52,655 nucleotides of DNA from contig NZ_JAOART010000050.1 in assembly GCF_025210435.1 (NCBI RefSeq), positions 1-52,655 on the forward strand, read 5' to 3'. The notes under the pieces were generated by a model that saw nothing but the letters and a program-made list of their open reading frames with translations, was not told the DNA's origin and made no database searches. Made by a program: the position numbers and the translations under genes. Source of the stretch: Anaeromicrobium sp. Its GTDB lineage: Bacteria; Bacillota; Clostridia; Peptostreptococcales; Thermotaleaceae. Positions within the stretch are counted from its first letter, which is position 1, and every line of letters begins with the position of its first letter. Shown here piece after piece: positions 9,157-18,147 of this stretch.

Positions 9157-10314
9157 CTACTTATTCTCAAATTCTTCCTTAATCAATTTTAACAATTCTT
9201 TATCTACTATTACATCATATCCACTTAAGGCCATGGCTGCTGCTCCTTGAATTATTCTTTCATGGGCCTTAGGAGTGATAGTGTTATCTGCAAATTCTTT
9301 AGTATGGGCCACTACACCTTCTTTTATGCCTATGTAAGGATGTATTGATGGTACTACATAACTTACGTTACCCATATCTATAGAGCCAAGACCTGATTTA
9401 TTTTCTTCTAAATCATCTACCTTCATATATTTCATATTATCCTGAAATACCTTTGACAATACTTTATTAGTTACCATATCGTCATAACTTATCTCATAAT
9501 TTCTAACATTTAATTTAGCTCCTGTCATTAAAGAAGCACCCTTGGCTATATTCTTTACCTTTTCTACAACTTCATTTAAATATTTTCTTTTTTTAGCTCT
9601 CACATAGAATTGAGCCACAGCTCGCTCTGGCACTATGTTAGCAGCCACACCACCTTCTTTTATGATCCCATGGATTCTAACATCTGATTTTAGATGTTCC
9701 CTTAAGGCATTTATACCATTGAATGTCATAATGACTCCATCTAAGGCATTTATACCTGCCTCTGGTTCAGCTGCTGCATGGCTTGGCTTACCTATAAACT
9801 CAAATTCTATGGCATCCATAGCTAGAGAAGTTCCGCTATTAAAACTCTTTGCAGCTGGATGAACAATCATAGCCACATCTATGTTTTCAAATACTCCTCC
9901 ATTTACCATGTGTACCTTTCCTCCATCCGTTTCTTCAGCTGGAGTTCCTAATACGACTATTTTTCCTCCTATTTGATCTATTACCTTACTAAGACCAATT
10001 CCAGCACCTAGCCCCATAGTACCTATCATGTTATGTCCACATCCATGCCCTATGTCCGGTAAAGCATCATACTCACATAAAAATCCAACGGTAGGACCGT
10101 CCTTTTTGCTATCATAAGTTGCCTTAAATGAAGTTTTTTGATTAGCTATATTCCTTTCTACTGAAAAGCCATGTTTTTTTAAAATATCCTTTAATAATTG
10201 GGAACTTTTAAATTCTTCATTCCCCAGTTCTGGATAATCGTACATAAAGTCATTTATTTTTATAAGTTCATCACTTATTCTATTAATCTCATTTATAATA
10301 ATCTCTTTCACCAT
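9157..10314 (-). CDS. M20 family metallopeptidase/amidohydrolase (AbgB-like)
   Basis: A 385-residue zinc hydrolase of the M20 aminoacylase/aminobenzoyl-glutamate hydrolase type. Visible motifs include the N-terminal helix with YPELGNEEF, GFLCEYDALPDIGHGCGHN near 70-90 (metal His and Cys), GTPAEETDGGK, the dimerisation (lid) domain with PSHAAAEPE, and the C-terminal ligand His. It probably removes an acyl or peptide group from an amino acid; the substrate is not predictable. I use the ATG at 10314, six bases after GGAGGAGGG. A longer frame to 10425 would overlap the next gene and has no ribosome site. Confidence 0.83.
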   Translation of the reverse strand: MVKEIIINEINRISDELIKINDFMYDYPELGNEEFKSSQLLKDILKKHGFSVERNIANQKTSFKATYDSKKDGPTVGFLCEYDALPDIGHGCGHNMIGTMGLGAGIGLSKVIDQIGGKIVVLGTPAEETDGGKVHMVNGGVFENIDVAMIVHPAAKSFNSGTSLAMDAIEFEFIGKPSHAAAEPEAGINALDGVIMTFNGINALREHLKSDVRIHGIIKEGGVAANIVPERAVAQFYVRAKKRKYLNEVVEKVKNIAKGASLMTGAKLNVRNYEISYDDMVTNKVLSKVFQDNMKYMKVDDLEENKSGLGSIDMGNVSYVVPSIHPYIGIKEGVVAHTKEFADNTITPKAHERIIQGAAAMALSGYDVIVDKELLKLIKEEFENK

Positions 10315-10421
10315 AATCCCTCCTCCGATCATAACTACACAAATCATACTAAATAAGAATCTGAAATTATTAATAGTAAATGCACCAAACTTTTCACTCA
10401 TTAGGCACATTAATACAATTT

Positions 10422-10679
10422 TCATTCTATTCCAAATTCCTCAACTAGCTTTTCCTTTTGTTTTTTACTAAGTCTTTTAAAGGCATATTCCCTTTTCATT
10501 GCTTCCCTTTTATTTTCAAACTTCTCAAAATATACTAATCTAACGGGTAACCTAGTTCTAGTATATTTGCTACCAATTCCCATATTGTGCATTTGAACCC
10601 TTCTTTTGGGACTATTCCCCTTTGTATATCCACTATATAAGGAATTATCACTACATCTTACCATATAAGCAAAGTGCAT
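10422..10679 (-). CDS. GIY-YIG nuclease-fold protein, UPF0213/YhbQ family
   Basis: An 85-residue single-domain GIY-YIG protein. The signature is relaxed (AYMVRCSDNSLYSGYT in place of the strict GIY...YIG), followed by the conserved R in SPKRRVQMHN and the Glu in EKFENKREAMKRE. Stand-alone members of this family are common in Firmicutes and their physiological role is unclear, possibly DNA or RNA cleavage. The start follows GGGTGG. It lies immediately upstream of the M20 gene on the same strand. Confidence 0.85.
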   Translation of the reverse strand: MHFAYMVRCSDNSLYSGYTKGNSPKRRVQMHNMGIGSKYTRTRLPVRLVYFEKFENKREAMKREYAFKRLSKKQKEKLVEEFGIE

Positions 10680-10858
10680 TTAACCACCCTTTTCTTTATA
10701 TATAATTCAAAACCATTATAATACTAAATTATACTATATAAAATTTTTATATCATATAAAATTCTATAAACTTTTTCTATTTGTAAAATATTTAGAATTT
10801 TTATAGACTATATTTAAAGTGTATTAATTTTCGACAAATTTCGGAGGTGTAAATAAAA

Positions 10859-12226
10859 GTGTTTCAGACAAAATTAAAAAACAAATTCATATTATTAGCT
10901 GCTTTACTTTTAATGGTAACTTCTATTTTCATAGGATGTTCTGATAAAAGTGAAAAAGCAGAAACGACTAGTAACGAATCAAAGGAAATGGGCTATATCG
11001 ATACATCTGCTTTAACTGAAAAGTTACAAAGTGAAAATACAGTATTAGTAGATACCCGTTCAGATGAAGCTTTTAACGGTTTTAAAGAAAGTGAAAATGT
11101 ACGTGGAGGACATATTCCTGGTGCTATTCAATTTCCTGCCACATGGTTAGACAAGGTTAAGGATGATAGTGAGTTAAATAATTTATTGAGTGAAAAGGGA
11201 ATCACAAAGGATAAGGATATTGTAGTTTATTCTGATCATGGAAAAGTTAGTGAAAACCTATATAATAAATTAACTAGTTTAGGTTATGATAAAGTTTCAA
11301 ACTATAAGTTCTTAGATTGGTCTAAGGATGAATCTAATGAAGTAATTCAATATGAAAACTACCAAGTTTTAGTTTCTCCTAGATGGGTTAAGGATTTAAT
11401 TGATGGTAAAAACCCAGAAACTTACCCAGGAAAAGGTTACGCACTACTTGAGTCTAACTACAACGGAATGGACATCTATAAAGAAGGTCATATACCTACA
11501 GCCCTTCAGTTTGATACTAACGAAATAGAAAAGGGTCCTGAGTGGAATGTAAAGACTGATGCTGAACTTGAAGAAGTAGTTAAAAAGTTTGGTATAACAA
11601 AGGATACTACAGTAATCGTATATGGTACTCCTTCTATGGGAGCTGAGAGAGTTGCCCTTGTGATGATGTACTTGGGAGTTGACGATGTTCGTGTACTAAA
11701 TGGTGGAAAACAAGCCTGGTTAGATGCTGGTTTAGAACTTGAAACTACTGTTAATGAACCTAAATCTATTAAAGACTTTGGAGCTAAAATCCCTCAAAAT
11801 CCAGACTTAATAATAAATATTCCAGAAGCTAAGGAAGTTCTAAAGGATGGTAAATTAGTAAGTGTTAGAACTTGGGATGAATATATAGGTAAAACTAGTG
11901 GTTATAGCTACTTTGATAGAAAGGGTAGAATAAAGGGAGCCATATGGGCTAACTCAGGAAATACATCTCAAGATATGTCAAACTTTGAAGATATAGATGG
12001 AACTCATAGAAGTATTTCTGAAGTGGAAAATTACTACAAGGAAATTGGTTTAAATAAAGATGACAAAATGTCCTTCTATTGTGGTACAGGATGGAGAGCA
12101 TCCTTAACATTCATAGATGCCCACGTACTAGGATGGAAGAACATAAGTGTATTTGATGATGGTTGGTTCCAATGGAGCCTTGATCCAGATAATAATCCTA
12201 TTGAAATTGGAACTCCTAAAAAATAA
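10859..12226 (+). CDS. Three-domain rhodanese-like lipoprotein
   Basis: A 455-residue exported sulfurtransferase-like protein. The signal peptide ends in a lipobox with C27, so it should be a membrane-anchored lipoprotein facing outward. Three rhodanese modules follow, at about 45-155, 165-295 and 310-450. Only the last has a catalytic cysteine (C408 in FYCGTGWRA); the equivalent loops of the first two are YSDHG and YGTPSMG, so they are probably inactive or structural. The start is GTG at 10859 after GGAGGTG. It is transcribed alone and ends at a hairpin. The sulfur donor and acceptor are unknown. Confidence 0.85.
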   Translation: MFQTKLKNKFILLAALLLMVTSIFIGCSDKSEKAETTSNESKEMGYIDTSALTEKLQSENTVLVDTRSDEAFNGFKESENVRGGHIPGAIQFPATWLDKVKDDSELNNLLSEKGITKDKDIVVYSDHGKVSENLYNKLTSLGYDKVSNYKFLDWSKDESNEVIQYENYQVLVSPRWVKDLIDGKNPETYPGKGYALLESNYNGMDIYKEGHIPTALQFDTNEIEKGPEWNVKTDAELEEVVKKFGITKDTTVIVYGTPSMGAERVALVMMYLGVDDVRVLNGGKQAWLDAGLELETTVNEPKSIKDFGAKIPQNPDLIINIPEAKEVLKDGKLVSVRTWDEYIGKTSGYSYFDRKGRIKGAIWANSGNTSQDMSNFEDIDGTHRSISEVENYYKEIGLNKDDKMSFYCGTGWRASLTFIDAHVLGWKNISVFDDGWFQWSLDPDNNPIEIGTPKK

Positions 12227-12232
12227 CAGGAT

Positions 12233-12258
12233 TAAGGAGCTTTACAGCTCCTTGTTTC
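12233..12258 (+). terminator. Terminator after the rhodanese gene
   Basis: AAGGAGCT pairs perfectly with AGCTCCTT around TTAC, followed by a T-rich tract. Confidence 0.8.
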
Positions 12259-12290
12259 TGTTTTATTCTTTTTATAAGGGAGGTCATATT

Positions 12291-12812
12291 TTGAGTAAAA
12301 TTATAATTATTTTCATAAATTTATTATCAATAATTGGACTTTATTTAGATTTTATCCCTAAATTAAAACTCTATTTAAAATTCAAATCTATTTTCCAGCT
12401 AGGTGAAGTCTTATTTCAGTTTTCACAAATAATATTTTTAATAGGTTTATTAGTCTATATTATATTTAATTTTAAATACAAGAAAATATTTTTATTAAGC
12501 GTATATATGGCCTTTATAGGATCATTTGCTAATTTAATATTAGATATATATAATGATTACTTTACCTTTAAAAATATGAGTTGGTTAATAGGATATGTCC
12601 TATTTTATTTTACTTTAATACTAATTATGAAAAAACGTAAATCATCACTAATTCACATATGTCTTTTCTTTGGTACAATAGGAACTCTATTTATAACCTA
12701 TGAAGAAGTAAGAAGTGGTATATTTGAAGGAACCCTATTTACACTAAATAGCTTCTATCCCCTAGGTATATTAGTTTTAATATTTTATTTGAAAGACAAA
12801 AAAGTTCCTTAA
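12291..12812 (+). CDS. Hypothetical integral membrane protein
   Basis: A 173-residue protein with about five or six hydrophobic helices separated by short Lys/Tyr-rich loops. No recognised domain. The start is TTG at 12291, seven bases after GGGAGG; the longer frame from 12147 would run through the end of the rhodanese gene and is rejected. It lies just past the rhodanese terminator, so some readthrough is possible, but no functional link is evident. Confidence 0.65.
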   Translation: MSKIIIIFINLLSIIGLYLDFIPKLKLYLKFKSIFQLGEVLFQFSQIIFLIGLLVYIIFNFKYKKIFLLSVYMAFIGSFANLILDIYNDYFTFKNMSWLIGYVLFYFTLILIMKKRKSSLIHICLFFGTIGTLFITYEEVRSGIFEGTLFTLNSFYPLGILVLIFYLKDKKVP

Positions 12813-12876
12813 CATAAGTTAAGGCATATGAAAGAAATAAACTAGTTTATTTCTTTCATATGCCTAAAGAACTTTT
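12801..12876. terminator. Very long nested hairpin, bidirectional terminator
   Basis: An inner perfect stem of about 20 bp (AAGGCATATGAAAG... at 12822 paired with 12845-12865) has a 4-base loop. It is nested inside an outer AAAAAAGTTC/GAACTTTTTT stem. It lies between convergent genes. The stem carries the AAGGCATAT motif seen at several other sites in the window. Confidence 0.8.
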
Positions 12877-12881
12877 TTATT

Positions 12882-13103
12882 TTATAAATCCATTTCGTTT
12901 AATATATCCCTTAAGTTTTTCAATTCTTCTTTAGATAAAGTAACACCTTTTCCCATTTTTTCACGATCTGTTGCCCAATCTCTTAGGTCATACTTAGGAG
13001 GTCTATCATTCCAACTTATTAAATTTAGTTCCTTTGTCCAACCCCTAGATGATTCTGATACTACTCCTTCTGTTTTAATTATTTCATATTTTATTCCAGC
13101 CAT
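12882..13103 (-). CDS. ydbC: YdbC/PC4-family ssDNA-binding protein
   Basis: A 73-residue homologue of the bacterial PC4-like YdbC proteins, which fold like the eukaryotic coactivator PC4 and bind single-stranded DNA. The family pattern is clear: the GWTKELNLISWN segment, KYDLRDWATD, and KMGKGVTLSKEE followed by a C-terminal helix. I use the ATG at 13103, eight bases after GAGG, rather than the GTG at 13112 that overlaps the ribosome site. Its cellular role is uncertain; binding to ssDNA during replication, repair or transcription is the usual suggestion. Confidence 0.85.
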   Translation of the reverse strand: MAGIKYEIIKTEGVVSESSRGWTKELNLISWNDRPPKYDLRDWATDREKMGKGVTLSKEELKNLRDILNEMDL

Positions 13104-13198
13104 TTCATTCACCTCTTATATACTTAGTAATCTTAAAATTTTTTCTATAGTTTAAACCCTATTAATTATACCATAACCTAACTCTAAAAAGTTAATAC

Positions 13199-15190
13199 CT
13201 ATATAGAGGACTCACTATTTTTCTTTAATAATAGCTCAAATTCCCCTGCTGGTATAGGTTTGCTAAAATAGTATCCTTGATATTCATCACACCCCATATA
13301 TTTTAACATGGCTAGTTGTTCTTCCTCTTCTATACCTTCTGCTACAATTTTTAGGTCTAGTACCTTTGCCATGGTTATAGTTGCTTCTACGATGGTTCTA
13401 TTTACCTTATCATAGCAAATTTCTTCTATGAATGACTTGTCTATCTTTAATGTATCTATAGGAAACAGTTTTAAATAATTTAGCGATGAATATCCAGTTC
13501 CAAAATCGTCTAATGATATGGATATTCCCTTTCCTCTAATTAAGTTTAATGTTTCCCTTGCCTTATAAGGATTTTTCATTATATTAGTTTCTGTAATTTC
13601 AAAATTCAAAAGATTAGTATCTATATTAATTTCTTCAATGAAAGTACATACTCTTTTTGTAAAATCATAATCATAAAATCTCTCAGCTGAAATATTTATA
13701 GCCACATGGACTGGTTCAAAGCCTTCTTTAATCCAATTTTTTAGCTGTTTCAAAACCTTTATGAATACATAATTATCTATTTCTTTCATTAAGTTATATT
13801 TTTCTGCTAATCCTATAAAATATTCAGGAGAAATATAGCCTTTTTCAGGATGATTCCACCTTAATAAGGCTTCACATCCTACCATATTATTATTATGTAT
13901 ATCTACTTTAGGTTGATAATATATATCTAATGTATGATTTCTTACTGCTTCCATCAATTTTTCTTTCATTTGTATATCTTTATAAGATTTTTCTAATAAG
14001 TCCTCCTTAAATATTTTAAGATTATTTCCTCCATTTCTTTTCACTTCCATTAAAGCAATATCTGCATATCTATATAGACTATCTATATCTGTACTATGGG
14101 AAGGATATATTGCCACTCCTATACTACAATTTATGCCTATAATATTCTCTTCAATATGAAAATCCTTTTTCATTTCTTCCATTATTCTATTAACATTCTT
14201 TTCCACATCCATATGAGAGTTTATATCCCCAATAACAACCATAAATTCATCCCCACCCAATCGACTTACTTTATTATAGGTAAAGGAACTTAGCAATCTC
14301 TTTCCTATGTTTTTCAATAATCTATCTCCTATATTGTGGTTAAACGTTTCATTTATATGCTTAAAGTTATCTGCTCCCATAAGTGCAACAGCAATTTTCT
14401 TATTGGAATGATTTTTGGCTATTATTTCTCTTAGATTTTTTTGTCCATGAACCCTATTGGGTATGTTAGTAAGTGTATCATTGTAATATAAAAACTGAAT
14501 CTCTTCTTTTTTGTCTTCTAATTCCTTATAGGACTCATCTAATAATTTCCTTTTTTCCATAATTTCCATATTTTTCAGTTTTAACAACTCATTAGACTTT
14601 ATTAATTTTCTATTTTTTTCTATTACATCATTTCTCTCCTTATCAAATTCTTTTATAATCTACATTAAGAAAATAGATGTTATTATTATATTTATAAACA
14701 AATCTACAATTCTATCTATGTACATTTCTTTCGTCTCTAATATGCCATATATAAGATGTGGATACAGAGTTTCTATATATATTAAAATAAAAAGTACCAA
14801 TATGATAGTTCCCATATGTAGATTTCTTTCTTTACCCCTAAGTAAAATTGTTATTAATATCATAATAGATATGAAATAGTAGGAGTGCCCTCCATGTAAT
14901 CCTCCACTAGAAAACCAACCCCATATGGCTAATCCAATTATAGTTCCTATAAATAATCTTTGTAATTTATTATTATTATATATATACTCATAGGATATAT
15001 ATGTACACAAAATTGCCCCAATATACATTAGCCACATTCTCCCTTGATAAACATCTATTATGAGACTAATAAATATTAAAAATACCATAGTTATACTGGC
15101 AAGTATATTCATGCATAAAAAATATTTTTCTTCTAAACATATTCCTTCCCTATCATAGATCAATTCTTTTACTCTCTTTAGCAGATTCAT
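13199..15190 (-). pseudogene. Membrane GGDEF-EAL protein gene interrupted by one in-frame amber codon
   Basis: One continuous frame runs from the ATG at 15190 (after GGAGTG) to 13199, broken only by TAG at 14660-14662. The first part (176 residues) has five or six transmembrane helices with a GGLHGGHSYYF loop. After the stop the same frame continues as a charged coiled-coil linker, then a GGDEF domain (RLGGDEF at restored residues 310-316) and an EAL domain (CEALLRW, DDFGTGYSS). Both catalytic signatures are intact, so the full protein would be a c-di-GMP cyclase/phosphodiesterase. The downstream piece has no convincing ribosome site. It is a recent null mutation, a sequence error, or a readthrough case. 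Confidence 0.85.
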
Positions 15191-15400
15191 ATTTTCACTC
15201 CAAATATTTTCCTAATTTTTAATCTTTTTAGAATATTGAATTTCAAGAAACTTCTACATTTCATTCCATTTTAGGATATTTTTCTTATTTTTCCTCTATA
15301 ACTAGGATACCAGTATTACACAAGTTGTCAATAGTGTTAATGAATCACCAAATTGTGCACAACTTCAATGGTTTTCACAACGGTCTTTAATATGATTAAT

Positions 15401-16105
15401 TTAATATATTATAAGATTAATCTCTTTACTCTTATCTAAATTCTGTCCTTGAGGAACTATGGTTATTTTAGCATTCCCTTTCTTACTCACTTGAAATAAT
15501 CCTGCTTTCATATATTTCACACAATTATCTGGTACACTAGATATTAATATTCTATCCGTATAATTATTTAAGCCTTTTTTTAATAGCTGAACTATACTTC
15601 CAATCTTTATCCTTTCGTTGTAGGGATGTACATATGTATTTCCCCTTGAATCTATCCCATATCTTATAATATGAGCATTTGGATAGGGCGGTATTATAAA
15701 GGGCTTAAAGGTAAATTGCTTATGACCCATTTTCCATACTTTATATTTATTTCCTACGCCCCTAACCAGCCTAGTATCATAAAAAAATACACTCCCCTGA
15801 AATAAAACCTTTTCTCCTATTAAAATCCTAGGTGTTTTCTCCTTAATTCCTAACACATCATAGGATATGAACTCTCCGTTTCCCTCTGGCTGAGAGTAAA
15901 ATACTAAAACATAATCACCTGTAACATTCCATATCTTATTATATATCTCAACTCCCAAATAATTCAAACTAGTGTAGTATAGTGTAGTACTTTTATAATC
16001 CTCATCCTTCTTCAATTGAATATTGGTTTTTTTATTCTTTGTATCCTCATTCATCAAAAGAACATATTTATCTCTACCTAACATTACATTAAAAGCATTT
16101 GTCAA
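15401..16105 (-). CDS. Hypothetical protein, 234 residues
   Basis: I do not recognise a family. The protein has no signal peptide or membrane span, is basic and rich in Tyr, Ile and Lys, and looks beta-rich throughout (VLVFYSQPEGNGEFISYDVLG). Start: TTG at 16105, about seven bases after AAGGGGTG; the GTG nine bases further upstream overlaps the ribosome site. It stands alone, with about 210 bases of AT-rich intergenic sequence on its downstream side. I see no structured element there. Confidence 0.6.
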   Translation of the reverse strand: MTNAFNVMLGRDKYVLLMNEDTKNKKTNIQLKKDEDYKSTTLYYTSLNYLGVEIYNKIWNVTGDYVLVFYSQPEGNGEFISYDVLGIKEKTPRILIGEKVLFQGSVFFYDTRLVRGVGNKYKVWKMGHKQFTFKPFIIPPYPNAHIIRYGIDSRGNTYVHPYNERIKIGSIVQLLKKGLNNYTDRILISSVPDNCVKYMKAGLFQVSKKGNAKITIVPQGQNLDKSKEINLIIY

Positions 16106-16167
16106 TATAATCACCCCTTATACTAAACATATACCATATTATACCTACAAATGACTTTTTCATAAAA

Positions 16168-16195
16168 AAAAGAAGCTACCCTATGTAACTTCTTA
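16168..16195 (-). terminator. Terminator of the rubrerythrin-like gene
   Basis: AAGAAGNTAC pairs with GTANCTTCTT around CCTAT, with the T-run on the minus-strand transcript. The stem begins within the stop codon of the gene. Confidence 0.7.
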
Positions 16196-16768
16196 AGATT
16201 TTTCTTTTCTACTTTCTGCTATTATTTCATGTTGTTTTTCCACCTGGGATAGGGCCTGTAATACTTCCTTTATCACAGGACTAGAGACTATCTTACTATT
16301 TTTATTGTAAAACTCTATGGCATGCTTTTCTCTCTTTCTAGCTTCTTCTAACAATAGGTCATCATTATCATGTTTAGTATAATCTGGTTTATGAAGGTTA
16401 GGCATTTCTTTAAAACCACCTAATATTTTATGTACTTTAGCATGCATAAATTCTACAAAGCTTAGTTCCCTAAATAATTCTCTTATTTCATTATTTTGGG
16501 CCAACTGGCTAGCTTCCTTATAAAACTCACCATTAAACACTTCTAGCTTCATGGCCTTATCTAATACTTTTAAAGTTTCTTTATCTAAATCTTCACTCTC
16601 CACTTTAAATAATGGACTATTATTATCTAAATAAACTTTTCCAACTCCACAAAAAGGGCAATTTATTATGTGATCTTTTTCATTTTTTTCTAAAAAGGTA
16701 TTTTCATTTAATTTATAGTTTTTCAGGTTTATATTCATTCCACAAATTAAGCATTTTATTTGTCCCAT
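16193..16768 (-). CDS. Rubrerythrin-like ferritin-family protein with N-terminal zinc ribbon
   Basis: A 191-residue protein. The N-terminal metal site has C6-x2-C9 and C37-x2-C40, a zinc-ribbon or rubredoxin-like knuckle. A ferritin-like four-helix bundle follows from about residue 65, with diiron-type ligands in LEVFNGEFYKEA, SFVEFMHAKVH, EARKREKHAIEFY and SQVEKQHEII (two ExxH pairs). The domain order is the reverse of classic rubrerythrin, where rubredoxin is C-terminal. A role in peroxide or oxygen defence in an anaerobe is likely. Start at ATG 16768 after AAGGAGG. Confidence 0.75.
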   Translation of the reverse strand: MGQIKCLICGMNINLKNYKLNENTFLEKNEKDHIINCPFCGVGKVYLDNNSPLFKVESEDLDKETLKVLDKAMKLEVFNGEFYKEASQLAQNNEIRELFRELSFVEFMHAKVHKILGGFKEMPNLHKPDYTKHDNDDLLLEEARKREKHAIEFYNKNSKIVSSPVIKEVLQALSQVEKQHEIIAESRKEKS

Positions 16769-16938
16769 ATTATTCCTCCTTCTCCTTGTATGATTCACTT
16801 TTCAGACTATATACACTTCTATATACATATACATTATTCCTTCTTCGTCAAACTAAAAATACTGTAACCAACTTTGTAAGTCTTTCATATTTTATATTAA
16901 CAGCTAAATTTGCGTTTTAACAAGGGAGGTGCACATTA

Positions 16939-17046
16939 ATGACTGTTGAAGCTTTATCAAATATTTTTGAAGATAATACTATCTTATTATTTTTCTTTTT
17001 CCTATTAGTTGTATTATTCTGTATGCCTTATTTTGACTTTTTCTAA
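16939..17046 (+). CDS. Hydrophobic microprotein A, 35 residues
   Basis: An ATG nine bases after GGGAGG opens a 35-residue reading frame: a polar 14-residue head (MTVEALSNIFEDNT), one hydrophobic helix (ILLFFFFLLVVLFCM), and a short tail. The head-helix layout and the helix itself closely match microprotein B at 20062. Small single-span proteins of this kind in spore-formers are often sporulation-linked (YjcZ/SscA-like), but that is only an analogy here. Confidence 0.65.
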   Translation: MTVEALSNIFEDNTILLFFFFLLVVLFCMPYFDFF

Positions 17047-17169
17047 TAGAAAATAACCTTACCTACTTTACAAAGGATTAAATTAATTAGAGTAACATAC
17101 TAAGTATAAACATGATATTTTATACTATCAGCTGTAATTTACATAAAAGATAAGTGGTGGAGGAGGTAC

Positions 17170-17232
17170 ATGGCTAGCACAAATTGTATAGGTCCTTTTG
17201 TGGGTTTAACCCATATGGTGCATATTAGATAA
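17170..17232 (+). CDS. Possible 20-residue micro-ORF
   Basis: A very strong ribosome site (GGAGGAGGT) lies just ahead of an ATG that opens a 20-codon frame (MASTNCIGPFVG...). A terminator hairpin follows 30 bases later. No homology is known to me. It could be a small peptide gene, a leader peptide or a chance match, but ribosome site, ATG and terminator occur together. Confidence 0.35.
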   Translation: MASTNCIGPFVGLTHMVHIR

Positions 17233-17260
17233 TCCCATAATTAATGTATATAAAAAATAA

Positions 17261-17295
17261 AAATCCATTACTTCCTAGTAATGGATTTCTATTTT
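17261..17295. terminator. Bidirectional terminator
   Basis: AAATCCATTACT pairs perfectly with AGTAATGGATTT around a 4-base loop, with A-run before and T-run after. It serves the ABC permease on the minus strand and the micro-ORF on the plus strand. Confidence 0.85.
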
Positions 17296-17316
17296 ATATA
17301 TATTAGGCATATTCTT

Positions 17317-18114
17317 TCATATGCCAAAATCTCTTTTATTATAAAATACATAAGTACCTGCCAGTGATAATCCTATAATTACAATTGACCATATTATGAA
17401 AACAAAGTCAATTCCCTTCCCTAATATTATAGATTGGGCTTCAAAATACTTAAAAGGAGTAAGATACTTTAAGTTCTCAAGCCTATCATACATATTTATT
17501 ACCATATAAAGAACAAAAGTTGTGAGGACTACACCAGTGGCAACAGAATAAGCTTTCTTATAATTTCTACTAACCGAAGCAATAAATGAGCCTATAGATA
17601 AGAATATAATCTGTAGCCCTAACATACCTACCATTAGAGTTATCATATTTCTTAATATGGTACCATCTTCATTAAAATAATTTACAACAACTATTGATCC
17701 AGTAAATGTGATCAAATTCAAAATTATAATGTTCAAAAAAGCTGCTAATAACTTTGAAGTTATGATTTCACTCCTTGAAACAGGTTTTACAAGTAAAAAC
17801 TCTGCGGTCTTATCCCTCTCTTCTTTCCCTATAATATTAGCACCTAGCATAACAGCATGGGTGCTAGCAATTAATAGAAGATATAAAAAAGTAACACCAT
17901 AAAAGCCCATGGCAGTTGATAAATCAAAACTACTTATGCCCATTATACTTAATAGGGATTTGGGAAATATAGCTAATATATCATTTATAGACTCACCCGA
18001 ACTAGAGTATCCTGCATATTTCCCCATACCCGAGCCAATCATACTAACCATACCTATACACCATATAATCAATGATTTTCCATGCGCCTTCATTTCCCTA
18101 GTAAATATATTCAT
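17317..18114 (-). CDS. ABC-2 type transporter permease
   Basis: A 265-residue membrane protein with six predicted helices, of the NatB/ABC-2 permease type (conserved VKPVSRSEIITSKLLA after the second helix). It is a clear paralogue of the next gene, with the same length and the same KP-[VI]-[SR]-R signature. AGGAGGGG precedes the ATG. It is the last gene of the three-gene operon with 18148-18945 and 18951-19835. The two permeases probably form a heterodimer. The exported substrate is unknown. Confidence 0.83.
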   Translation of the reverse strand: MNIFTREMKAHGKSLIIWCIGMVSMIGSGMGKYAGYSSSGESINDILAIFPKSLLSIMGISSFDLSTAMGFYGVTFLYLLLIASTHAVMLGANIIGKEERDKTAEFLLVKPVSRSEIITSKLLAAFLNIIILNLITFTGSIVVVNYFNEDGTILRNMITLMVGMLGLQIIFLSIGSFIASVSRNYKKAYSVATGVVLTTFVLYMVINMYDRLENLKYLTPFKYFEAQSIILGKGIDFVFIIWSIVIIGLSLAGTYVFYNKRDFGI

Positions 18115-18147
18115 ATACTACCCCTCCTAGTTTTTCAAATAAATTAA

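Noticed and set aside
9635-9862. Plus-strand open frame inside the M20 peptidase gene
   Set aside because: It has no ribosome site, is fully contained in a well-supported opposite gene, and its composition mirrors that gene.
14587-14640. Separate start for the GGDEF-EAL part
   Set aside because: The TTG at 14587 has no ribosome site in the right place. The visible AAGGAG site is followed by an out-of-frame ATGATGTAA. The frame is the same as the upstream part, so one interrupted gene is the simpler reading.
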